A stretch of 14,293 nucleotides of DNA from an uncultured bacterium (GTDB lineage Bacteria > Gemmatimonadota > Gemmatimonadetes > Longimicrobiales > RSA9), in contig CALKIP010000016.1 in assembly GCA_937995995.1 (NCBI GenBank), forward strand, positions 1 through 14,293. Direction: 5' to 3'. The notes under the pieces are model-generated. The model had not been told where the DNA came from. It worked only from the letters and a program-made list of their open reading frames with translations, and did no database searches. Positions 7,602 through 14,239 of this stretch are shown one piece after another; the stretch's first letter is position 1, and each line of letters starts with the position of its first letter. Made by a program: the position numbers and the translations under genes.

Positions 7602-8417
7602 ATGGTAGTCATCCTCCACGGCCTTGCGCTGGTACTCTACGTAGCCGCTACGGGCATCCTGATCGGATCGCTCGTGCAGGGGCGGCGCACTGTCTCGCGG
7701 GGCGGGGAGGCGACGCTTGCGGGGGGCGTGCTCGCCCATGGCGTCGGGCTGGGGGCCTACGTTCTCCGCTTCCAGGAGCTGCCCCTCGTCGGGCTGGCGC
7801 CGTCGCTGTCGGTCCTTTCCTTCCTGATCGGCGCCGTCCTACTCGGGATGGCTGCGTATCGGGAGGCACGCACGATCGGGCTGATCCTGGCGCCGCTCAT
7901 CTCGACCCTTCTTGCCGTCGCGCTGCTTCTCGGTATCGCACCCGCAGGCGAGGCATTCGCATTCCGCGGCCCCTGGTTCCATCTCCACGTCTTCCTGGCC
8001 TTCGTCGGCTACGCCGGCCTCGCCGTGTCCTTCGCCGCCGGACTGCTCTATCTCCTCCAGTTCAGGGAGTTGAAGGGCAAACACTTCGGCCGGATGTTCC
8101 GGTTCTTCCCTGCACTCGACACGCTCGACCTGGTCGGGCGACGCTCACTTGCCGTGGGCTTTTCGTCGTTGAGCCTGGCCCTCGTGCTCGGGTGGGCGTG
8201 GACCGTGCGCTTCCAGCACTCCTTCGCGTTCGGCGATCCGAAGGTGGCGTGGGCGGTCCTGACGTGGCTCACCTTCGCGGCGGTGCTGGCTGCCCGGCGC
8301 GGCGGCTCGAGGCGGAGCCGGCGTGGCGCCCTGGCGTCCGTGGTCGGCTTTGCCGTGGTCGTGTTGGTCTACGTGATCCTGCGCCTGTCGGTCACCGGCG
8401 GGGCGCTTTTCCTGTGA
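7602..8417 (+). CDS. HemX/CcsA-like cytochrome c assembly family membrane protein
   Basis: The 271-residue, very hydrophobic protein has about eight predicted transmembrane segments. Its core, WFHLHVFLAFVGYAGLAVSF (125-144) followed by AAGLLYLLQ and then GDPKVAWAVLTW (211-222), matches the CcsA/HemX branch of the heme-handling family. Conserved-looking histidines include His46, His127, His129 and His206. The tryptophan-rich WWD loop of true heme-delivery proteins is represented only by a degenerate GWAWTVRF. In many bacteria a protein of this type lies directly before hemA and is called HemX, where it is linked to GluTR abundance; the same order here supports a HemX-like role over a cytochrome c maturation role. 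ATG 7602 has no strong ribosome binding site (ACGGG just upstream). Confidence 0.82.
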   Translation: MVVILHGLALVLYVAATGILIGSLVQGRRTVSRGGEATLAGGVLAHGVGLGAYVLRFQELPLVGLAPSLSVLSFLIGAVLLGMAAYREARTIGLILAPLISTLLAVALLLGIAPAGEAFAFRGPWFHLHVFLAFVGYAGLAVSFAAGLLYLLQFRELKGKHFGRMFRFFPALDTLDLVGRRSLAVGFSSLSLALVLGWAWTVRFQHSFAFGDPKVAWAVLTWLTFAAVLAARRGGSRRSRRGALASVVGFAVVVLVYVILRLSVTGGALFL

Positions 8418-8529
8418 TGGTGATGGGGAACTGGCAGACGAGCGTTGCGGAACCTGGCGGGCCGAGCCGTGTGTATCATGTCGGCTGGTGCCGTCCGGGC
8501 CAGACAGGAGCCCTGAAGAACGAGGGGTC

Positions 8530-9903
8530 ATGTCCGTCGCCGTCGTAGGCCTCAGCCATCATTCCGCGCCGATCGGCGTGCGCGAGCGGTTCGTCTTCGA
8601 ACCGCCTTCGGATGTGGCCGCACTCCGTGAACTCACGGAGAGTGGGAGGGCGGAGGAGGCGGTCGTGCTGTCGACGTGCAACCGCACGGAGTTCTACCTC
8701 GCGACGGCCGACTCGGGCGCGTTGCGGGAGAGGGACCGGGAACGCCTGCCGGGGGCGGGGGTGAGAGCGGACGATCCCGACCCCCTGGTGCAGACGGTGC
8801 TGCGCCTCTTCGCGGAGCGGGCCGGGATCACCTCGACGGAGGCGGCCGAGTACGTATACTGCCATCGGGGCGGCGCTGCGGTGGAGCACCTCTTCCGCGT
8901 CGTGACGAGCCTGGACTCGATGATCCTGGGAGAGGCGCAGATCCAGGGGCAGGTCCGCTCGGCGTACGAGGCGGCAGCGGCGCTCGACGGAGAGCACAGG
9001 GTGGTCGGTCCCGTTCTCTCCCGCCTCTTCCAGATGGCGCTCTCGGTGGGCGGGCGAGTGCGGAGCGAGACGACGCTCGGCGCGGGCGCGGCTTCGGTGC
9101 CGGCGGCCGCGGTCGAGCTCGCCAAGAAGATCTTCGGTCCGCTCAAGGGGCGTCGCGCACTGGTCCTCGGTGCGGGCGAGATGAGCCGGCTCTCGCTGGA
9201 ATCGTTGACGGGCGAGGGGGTACGGAGCATCGTCGTCGCGAATCGGACGGAGGCGCGGGCGCGGGAGTTGGCCGAGCGTTTCGGCGGACGCGCCGCGCGT
9301 TTCGACGTGCTGCCCGAGGTGCTGGCAGCGACGGACATCGTGGTCACGGCCACGGCCGCGCCCCACGCTCTGCTGACGCGAGACGTGGTCGAGCGGACCT
9401 TCGGCGGAGCGCCGAGGCAGCCGCTGCTGATCCTGGACATCGCGATCCCGAGGGACGTCGAACCGTCGGTCGGCGAGATCGACAACGTCTTCGTCTACGA
9501 CATCGACGACCTGCGGCAGATCGTGGATGATGCCCTGGAGCGCAGGCGGGCGGAGATCCCGGTCGCGGAAGGCATCATTCGGGAAGCGGTCGACGATTTC
9601 CAGGCGTGGCACAACGCGCGGGACGTGGTGCCGCTGATTCGTGGGCTGCGGGGCCAGGCGGAGGAGGTCCGCCGCAGCGAGGTCGAGAAGACGATGCGCA
9701 AGCTCGACCACCTCACGGACGACGATCGAGAGCTGGTCGAGCAGCTAACGCGCCAGATTCTTAACAAGGTGCTGCATCGGCCCACGGTCCGGCTGCGTGA
9801 AGCCGCGACGAACGGCTCCGCCGCCGCCGTGGTCCACGCCGCGCGCTACCTCTTCGAACTGGACACACCTCAGACCGAAAGCGAAGGCACGGGACGACAA
9901 TGA
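8530..9903 (+). CDS. hemA: HemA, glutamyl-tRNA reductase
   Basis: GluTR reduces glutamyl-tRNA(Glu) with NADPH to glutamate-1-semialdehyde, the first committed step of C5-pathway heme synthesis. The 457-residue protein shows the N-terminal VVGLSHHSAPIGVRERF, the catalytic Cys50 in LSTCNRTEFY, SLDSMILGEAQIQGQV (127-142), the NADPH-binding ALVLGAGEMSRLSLESL (from about 210), LLILDIAIPRDVEP and the C-terminal dimerisation helices (LTRQILNKVLHRPTVRLRE). It is longer than many GluTRs because of extra residues at about 62-105 and a short acidic tail. The frame opens at GTG 8488, but ATG 8530 with GAGGGG (8522-8527) starts exactly at the conserved N-terminus. The TGA stop overlaps the ATG of the epimerase (ATGA at 9900-9903). 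Confidence 0.96.
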   Translation: MSVAVVGLSHHSAPIGVRERFVFEPPSDVAALRELTESGRAEEAVVLSTCNRTEFYLATADSGALRERDRERLPGAGVRADDPDPLVQTVLRLFAERAGITSTEAAEYVYCHRGGAAVEHLFRVVTSLDSMILGEAQIQGQVRSAYEAAAALDGEHRVVGPVLSRLFQMALSVGGRVRSETTLGAGAASVPAAAVELAKKIFGPLKGRRALVLGAGEMSRLSLESLTGEGVRSIVVANRTEARARELAERFGGRAARFDVLPEVLAATDIVVTATAAPHALLTRDVVERTFGGAPRQPLLILDIAIPRDVEPSVGEIDNVFVYDIDDLRQIVDDALERRRAEIPVAEGIIREAVDDFQAWHNARDVVPLIRGLRGQAEEVRRSEVEKTMRKLDHLTDDDRELVEQLTRQILNKVLHRPTVRLREAATNGSAAAVVHAARYLFELDTPQTESEGTGRQ

Positions 9904-10859
9904 CGCCGAGGAAGGTGCTGGTCACAGGCGGGGCGGGGTTCATCGGGAGCCACGTCGCGGACGCGTACATCGCCCGTGGCGACCGGGTGTGGGTGGTCGA
10001 CGACCTCTCCTCGGGCAGGCGCGAGAACGTGCCTGCGGAGGCGACCTTCGTCCAACTCGACATCGGGGACCCCGAGCTGGAGGCGGTCTTCCGTGACGCG
10101 GGTGGTTTCGACATCGTCAACCACCATGCCGCGCAGATCGATGTGCGCAAGTCGGTGGCCGATCCCCGCTACGATGCGCGCATCAACGTGGATGGGCTGC
10201 TGAACGTGCTGGAGCTGGCACGCCGCCATGGCACACGCAGGGTCCTCTTCGTCTCCTCCGGTGGCGTGGTCTACGGCGAGCCGGAGGTTCGGCCCACGCC
10301 GGAGACGACGGCCAAGCAGCCGCTCTCGCCGTACGGCGTGAGCAAGCTGACCGCGGAATACTATCTCCAGTACTATCACCGGATCCACGGGCTGGAATAC
10401 GTGGCCATGCGGTACTCGAACGTGTACGGTCCGCGCCAGGACCCGTACGGTGAAGCGGGCGTGGTCGCGATCTTCTCGACTCGCCTGATGAGGGGAGAGC
10501 CGCTGACCGTCTTCGGCGACGGCGAGCAGACGCGCGACTACATCTTCGTGGGCGACGTCGTCGCGGCGAACATGCTCCTCACGGATCAGCCGATCGCGGG
10601 CGACGAGGGGCTGGACACGCGAGCCTTCAATGTGGGGACCGGCCGGGAGACGTCGGTCAACACGCTGGCGCGCACGCTCATGGAGGCCGTGGGCCGGGAG
10701 ACGGAGCTGGAGTATGCACCGGCCCGGCCGGGCGAGGTGCTGCATTCGTGCCTGGACGCGTCGAAGTTGCGCGGCCTGGGCTGGACACCGGCCGCAACCC
10801 TCCACGAGGGACTCGGCCAGACGTATCAATTCATTGCCGGACAAGGAACGGGTCGGTGA
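9900..10859 (+). CDS. NAD-dependent nucleotide-sugar epimerase, GalE-like
   Basis: This 319-residue extended-SDR protein has the NAD-binding TGGAGFIGS (residues 9-17), the acidic ribose-binding DDLSSGRREN, HHAAQIDVRKSV, the SSGGVVYGEP strand, and the catalytic Tyr145 and Lys149 in SPYGVSK. The C-terminal half carries RYSNVYGPRQDPYGEAGVVA and GDGEQTRDYIFVGDVV, typical of UDP-glucose/UDP-GlcNAc 4-epimerases and close relatives. These interconvert UDP-sugars for lipopolysaccharide or other surface glycans. The exact sugar cannot be read from sequence. The residues matching E. coli GalE Ser124 and Thr126 are glycine and valine, as in a related Thermus-like SSxGG subgroup. It overlaps hemA upstream and tolQ downstream by four bases each, so it is translated as part of a coupled chain. 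Confidence 0.88.
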   Translation: MTPRKVLVTGGAGFIGSHVADAYIARGDRVWVVDDLSSGRRENVPAEATFVQLDIGDPELEAVFRDAGGFDIVNHHAAQIDVRKSVADPRYDARINVDGLLNVLELARRHGTRRVLFVSSGGVVYGEPEVRPTPETTAKQPLSPYGVSKLTAEYYLQYYHRIHGLEYVAMRYSNVYGPRQDPYGEAGVVAIFSTRLMRGEPLTVFGDGEQTRDYIFVGDVVAANMLLTDQPIAGDEGLDTRAFNVGTGRETSVNTLARTLMEAVGRETELEYAPARPGEVLHSCLDASKLRGLGWTPAATLHEGLGQTYQFIAGQGTGR

Positions 10860-11572
10860 ACGTGCTGCTTCAGATCGGACTCGCGGCGCCCCAGAGCGCG
10901 CTGGACATGATCACCAGTGGCGGGGTGTCGACGCAGATCATCCTCGGCGTCCTCGCCCTTTTCTCCGTGGGAAGCTGGGTGATCATCTTCTGGAAGGTGG
11001 GGCAGTTCCGCCGCGTGCGGAAACAGGGGGCCTTCTTCGTCCGCTCGCTCGAGCGCACGCAGCGCCTCGAGGATGCGTACAAGTCCGTGGTGCGGCTGCC
11101 CGAGTCGCCGTACACGCGCGTCTTCCGCCACGGCATCAACTTCTTCAGCGAACTGCGGCCGGGGGCGCTGAAGGAGAACGCGCCGCCGACGCCTGGGCTC
11201 TCCGAGGCCCAGCTCCACGCGCTGCGCCTCGTGCTGGAGAAGGAGCAGGCACAGGAGCGTGACGAACTTGCCGCGGGGCTGTCGTGGCTCGCGATCATGG
11301 CGACCGTCTCTCCGCTGCTCGGGCTCCTGGGCACGGTCATCGGCGTCATGGATGCGTTCCTCGGGATCGCGGCGTCGGGCACGGCGAACATCAGCGCAGT
11401 CGCGCCGGGTGTGGCCGAGGCGCTCATCACCACGGTGGCCGGTCTTACCGTCGCGATTCCGGCGGCGATCGCCTACAACCACTTCCTGAGCCGGCTGGGT
11501 GCATTCAGCGGCGAACTGGAAGGCTTCGCCAGCGAGTTCATCGGCACGCTGGCCCGCGAGGGGAGGCTGTAG
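10856..11572 (+). CDS. tolQ: TolQ/ExbB/MotA-family proton channel protein
   Basis: TolQ with TolR forms the proton-driven inner-membrane motor of the Tol-Pal system, which holds and constricts the outer membrane at division. The 238-residue product has three membrane segments in the right places: about 28-47 (ILGVLALFSVGSWVIIFWKV), 143-168 (SWLAIMATVSPLLGLLGTVI) and 184-206 (GVAEALITTVAGLTVAIPAA), with the large cytoplasmic loop between the first two. SPLLGLLGTVIGV and the threonines at 192-193 match the conserved channel helices. GTG 10856 overlaps the epimerase stop and has AAGGA (10843-10847) eight bases upstream; the longer open frame from 10748 lies within the epimerase gene. ExbB is the alternative name, but the downstream TolB-Pal pair favours TolQ. 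Confidence 0.93.
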   Translation: MNVLLQIGLAAPQSALDMITSGGVSTQIILGVLALFSVGSWVIIFWKVGQFRRVRKQGAFFVRSLERTQRLEDAYKSVVRLPESPYTRVFRHGINFFSELRPGALKENAPPTPGLSEAQLHALRLVLEKEQAQERDELAAGLSWLAIMATVSPLLGLLGTVIGVMDAFLGIAASGTANISAVAPGVAEALITTVAGLTVAIPAAIAYNHFLSRLGAFSGELEGFASEFIGTLAREGRL

Positions 11573-11575
11573 GCC

Positions 11576-11998
11576 GTGGTGCCCCAGTTCAACGGCAAGA
11601 AGGGCTCGCTCCAGCATACGGCGGACATCAACGTCACCAGCCTGGTCGACGTGGCGTTCACGCTTCTCGTCATCTTCATCATCACGGCGCCGATCCTCCA
11701 GGGCGGCGTCGAGGTGCAGCTCCCCAAGGCGGCGGCCGCACCGATCACGCAGAGCGAGGGCGTGATCGTGACCGTCACCCGCGACAACACGATCTACATC
11801 GGCGATGTCGAGGTGAAATCCCTCGAGGACTTCGAGGTGATGTTCCCCCAGCTCATGGAGGAGAAGGAGGCGACGTCGGCCTACCTCAAGGGGGACCGTG
11901 ACGCCGTCTACGGGACCGTTCTGCAGGTGCTGGGGCTCATGAAGAAGCTGGATGTCGCCGAGGTCGGACTGGTCGCCGATCCGGAACTCGAGCGGTAG
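11576..11998 (+). CDS. tolR: TolR/ExbD-family proton channel protein
   Basis: The 140-residue protein has one membrane segment (about 20-41, VTSLVDVAFTLLVIFIITAP) containing the essential proton-carrying aspartate, here Asp25, in the usual INVTSLVDVAF context. The periplasmic domain that follows (VEVQLPKAAAAPI, VIVTVTRDNTIYIGD, LEDFEVMFPQL, YLKGDRDAVYGTVLQVL) matches TolR/ExbD. GTG 11576 has GGGAGG (11561-11566) at a good distance and starts three bases after the tolQ stop. It forms the motor with TolQ and energises the TonB/TolA-like protein encoded next. Confidence 0.93.
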   Translation: MVPQFNGKKGSLQHTADINVTSLVDVAFTLLVIFIITAPILQGGVEVQLPKAAAAPITQSEGVIVTVTRDNTIYIGDVEVKSLEDFEVMFPQLMEEKEATSAYLKGDRDAVYGTVLQVLGLMKKLDVAEVGLVADPELER

Positions 11999-12001
11999 CC
12001 G

Positions 12002-12793
12002 ATGGTCGGGATGAACGGCCGGGGCGGACGACGGAATCGGCCGGGTGGGACCGCGCTCGTCGCGTCGCTGTTGATCCACGGGCTCGCTGCGGCCATTATC
12101 CTGGCGTCCGGGCTGGTCGCTCCGCAGCCGTTGCCGCCGTTCAAGGTCTACGAGGTCGACATCGTCTCGCCTCCGCCGACGCTGGCGGGCGAGCCGGAGC
12201 CGGTCGTCGTCAACCGGCAGGAGCCGGAGGCGGCGGAGCCCGAACCTCAGCCGGAGCCGGAGCCCGAGCCGCCGGCACCGCAACCCGAACCGCCGGCGCC
12301 CGAGCCCGAGCCGTCGCCGACGGCGGAGCCGGAGCCGCCTCCGCGCCGGGACCCGGAGCCGGAACCCGAGCCTCAGCCCCGGACGGAGACGCCGGCGGTG
12401 GTCGAGGAGGAGCCGAAGCCGCAGCCCGCCACGCCGCCGAGGGGGCCGGATCCGGACCCGGAGGCGAGGACCGGCGGAGAGGACATCGATGTCCGGATCG
12501 AGGGTGAGGAGTTCCCGTTCCCCGGCTACCTCGAGAACATCCAGATCCAGATCGGGCGCTATTTCCGTTGGCGGGGTTCGACCGGTCTCGAGGCGGAGAT
12601 CTACTTCGTCATCCGGCGGGATGGCACGGTGGAAGACATTCGCGTGGTGCGTGGCTCGGGCGATGTGACGTTCAATTTCGAGGCGATGGCCGCGATCGAG
12701 CAGGCGGGGCGGCGAGCGGCGTTCGGACCCTTGCCGGACGAGTTCTCGAGCGACCGGCTCCCCGTCCTCTTCTACTTCCGCCCGGCGCGCTGA
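12002..12793 (+). CDS. TonB/TolA-like energy-transducing protein with acidic Pro/Glu linker
   Basis: This 263-residue protein has an inner-membrane helix at about 17-39 with the Ser22-x3-His26 pair shared by TonB and TolA that contacts the proton motor. Next comes a periplasmic linker (about 62-157) built from Glu-Pro repeats, and then a TonB-type C-terminal domain (about 170-263; AEIYFVIRRDGTVEDIRVVR, AIEQAGRRAAFGPLP). By hand count the linker has about 25 acidic and 6 basic residues, unlike the Lys-rich linkers usual for TonB and the long Ala/Lys helix of E. coli TolA. The position between tolR and tolB means it probably serves as TolA. ATG 12002 follows the tolR stop by three bases with a weak ribosome binding site; ATG 12011 is a possible alternative. 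Confidence 0.88.
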   Translation: MVGMNGRGGRRNRPGGTALVASLLIHGLAAAIILASGLVAPQPLPPFKVYEVDIVSPPPTLAGEPEPVVVNRQEPEAAEPEPQPEPEPEPPAPQPEPPAPEPEPSPTAEPEPPPRRDPEPEPEPQPRTETPAVVEEEPKPQPATPPRGPDPDPEARTGGEDIDVRIEGEEFPFPGYLENIQIQIGRYFRWRGSTGLEAEIYFVIRRDGTVEDIRVVRGSGDVTFNFEAMAAIEQAGRRAAFGPLPDEFSSDRLPVLFYFRPAR

Positions 12794-12805
12794 GCGTCGG
12801 GCTTT
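12781..12805 (+). terminator. Hairpin over the stop codon of the TonB/TolA-like gene
   Basis: CCCGGCGC (12781-12788) and GCGTCGGG (12794-12801) can pair over eight positions, with one G-U wobble, around a five-base loop that contains the TGA stop (12791-12793). It is followed by CTTTA, a short T-run. It could terminate or attenuate transcription from the upstream tol genes just before the tolB promoter. Termination strength is uncertain because the T-run is only three bases. Confidence 0.45.
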
Positions 12806-12829
12806 ACAGCACGTTGACCGTGATATAAG
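12803..12829 (+). promoter_or_regulatory. Candidate tolB promoter adjoining the start codon
   Basis: A strong -10 element TATAAG (12824-12829) lies in a locally AT-rich patch, with a TTTACA -35 box at 12803-12808. The 15-base spacer is shorter than the optimum of 17. Transcription would start at about 12835-12837, on or within a base or two of the tolB ATG at 12835, giving a leaderless mRNA. No Shine-Dalgarno sequence is visible upstream of that ATG. Confidence 0.5.
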
Positions 12830-12834
12830 ATCAC

Positions 12835-14184
12835 ATGCGTCGTATCTTACTGCTTTTCCTGCTCTTTTACACGACGCCGCTCGCGGCGCAACAGGACACG
12901 ACCCGCCTCCCGACCGGCGTGCGCCTGGGGATGATCTACCAGACGCTCCAGCGCCCGACGCTGGCGGTGCGCGCGTTCACCGGCGAGGGCGAGTTGATCG
13001 GGGTCGCCGAACAGGTCGGCTCGATCGTCGCCCGGGACCTGGACTACAGCGACCGGTTCGAGGTCTTCGAGGTTCCGCCCCAACTTGCGGAAGGCCCGGT
13101 GGACTACAGCGCCTGGAACGGCCTCAACGTGGTCTACGTCCTGGACGGCGCCGTGGAGCCACTCCCGGAGGAAGGCTATCTCCTTCGCCTGACCTTCCAC
13201 GATGTCGTCTACGGCAACGTGCGGGAACTTCAGGCATTCCGGCTGCCGGACGCATCGGCCGATGGATTCCGCATGGCCGTGCACGCCGCGGCGGACGAGG
13301 TGGTGCGTTGGGCCACGGGCCAGCCGGGGATGGCTGCGTCGAGAATCGCCTTCGTGCGCAGCACAGGCGAGGGCGGAAGCGAATTGATGGTCGTCGATTC
13401 CGACGGCGAGAACGTGCGCCGGATCGCCACATCCGAGGGGATCATGATGGCGCCGGCGTGGTCGCCGGACGGGACGCGGATCGCCTACAGCGTGGGGAGC
13501 AGCGACGGCTCGTGGACGGTCGAGGAGCGTGACCTCGTGACGGGCGCGGTACGCCAGATCACGACCAGTCGGGCGCTCAGCCTGACGCCGACCTACACGC
13601 CGGATGGCCGTGGGCTGGCGATGGCGCTATGGAACGGTCGCAACACGGACCTCTTCGAGTACGACCTGGAGACAGGTCGATTGCGCGAACTGCGAGCGGG
13701 GCCGGGCGAGGACATCTATCCGACCTACTCGAGCGATGGCCGGCGGATCGCCTTCATGTCGGACCGGCTCGGCCAGCCGCACATCTACGTGATGTCCACG
13801 GATGGCGGCAGTGCGGAGCTGCTCTCGCCGTACACGTACGGCGAGCCGGGCTACTACACGTCGCCCGACTGGTCGCCGGAGACGTCGATCGTGGCGTTCC
13901 ACGGTCGTTCGCGTGGGCAGTTCCAGATCATGGCCGTGGATGCGGCCAATCCGGGCTCCACGGTGAGGCAGTTGACCGAGGAGGGTCGGAGCGAGGACCC
14001 GAGCTGGGCCCCCGACGGGCGGCACCTCGTGTTCCGAGGCGTGCGGAGGGGCGGGGAGGGGCTGTTCGTGTTGGATGCGGCGAGTGGCCGGACGAGGCCA
14101 CTCGTGATGGGCGGGCGGGTGAGGCTGCCCGATTGGTCGCCGGCGCTTATGCGGGCGTCGGCCCTGACGGATCGCGATGAGTAG
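12835..14184 (+). CDS. tolB: TolB, periplasmic beta-propeller of the Tol-Pal system
   Basis: TolB is a periplasmic protein that binds Pal and TolA and switches Pal between mobile and peptidoglycan-bound states. The 449-residue product has a Sec signal peptide (MRRILLLFLLFYTTPLAAQ, cleavage probably after LAA at 18). A TolB N-terminal domain follows at about 25-160 (VGSIVARDLDYSDRFEVFEV, VYVLDGAVEPL, ADEVVRWATG). Then comes a C-terminal propeller with repeated PD40 units ending in WSPDGTRIAYS, YTPDGRGLAMA, YSSDGRRIAFMSDR, DWSPETSIVAFHGR and WAPDGRHLVFRG. The segment right after the signal peptide should carry the TolA-contacting strand; VRLGMIY (29-35) is the best candidate. ATG 12835 places the signal peptide correctly. 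A hairpin overlaps the TAG stop, and the presumed pal gene begins 55 bases later. Confidence 0.94.
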   Translation: MRRILLLFLLFYTTPLAAQQDTTRLPTGVRLGMIYQTLQRPTLAVRAFTGEGELIGVAEQVGSIVARDLDYSDRFEVFEVPPQLAEGPVDYSAWNGLNVVYVLDGAVEPLPEEGYLLRLTFHDVVYGNVRELQAFRLPDASADGFRMAVHAAADEVVRWATGQPGMAASRIAFVRSTGEGGSELMVVDSDGENVRRIATSEGIMMAPAWSPDGTRIAYSVGSSDGSWTVEERDLVTGAVRQITTSRALSLTPTYTPDGRGLAMALWNGRNTDLFEYDLETGRLRELRAGPGEDIYPTYSSDGRRIAFMSDRLGQPHIYVMSTDGGSAELLSPYTYGEPGYYTSPDWSPETSIVAFHGRSRGQFQIMAVDAANPGSTVRQLTEEGRSEDPSWAPDGRHLVFRGVRRGGEGLFVLDAASGRTRPLVMGGRVRLPDWSPALMRASALTDRDE

Positions 14185-14194
14185 GGCATCGCGA
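14172..14194 (+). promoter_or_regulatory. Inverted repeat over the tolB stop codon, before pal
   Basis: TCGCGATG (14172-14179) and CATCGCGA (14187-14194) are perfect 8-base complements around a seven-base loop holding the TAG stop (14182-14184). No T-run follows, so full termination is unlikely. In the mRNA it would be a hairpin between tolB and pal and might set their relative amounts by pausing, RNA processing or 3'-end protection. Confidence 0.45.
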
Positions 14195-14226
14195 CCGGGG
14201 ATGTTCCACGAGTCCACCTACATCAG

Positions 14227-14232
14227 AAGGAG
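14227..14232 (+). promoter_or_regulatory. Strong ribosome binding site of the presumed pal gene
   Basis: AAGGAG lies seven bases before the ATG at 14240 and matches the consensus Shine-Dalgarno sequence. It is the best ribosome binding site in the window and contrasts with the missing or weak sites before tolB, ssb and hemB. Pal is an abundant lipoprotein, so strong initiation fits. Confidence 0.8.
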
Positions 14233-14239
14233 ACGCGAG

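Noticed and set aside
8445..8479. TTGCGG and TATCAT as a hemA promoter
   Set aside because: The spacer is 23 bases, too long for a sigma70 promoter, and no better -35 box is in range.
8488..8529. GTG 8488 as the hemA start
   Set aside because: It adds 14 unconserved residues before the typical SVAVVGLSHHSAP start; ATG 8530 has its own purine-rich upstream site.
8476..9711. Minus-strand open frame opposite hemA
   Set aside because: hemA is certain from its catalytic Cys and NADPH motif; the antisense product looks like a compositional shadow.
10826..12283. Minus-strand open frame of 485 codons opposite tolQ, tolR and the TonB/TolA-like gene
   Set aside because: It spans three confirmed genes and is an Arg/Asp/His-rich shadow of their codon bias.
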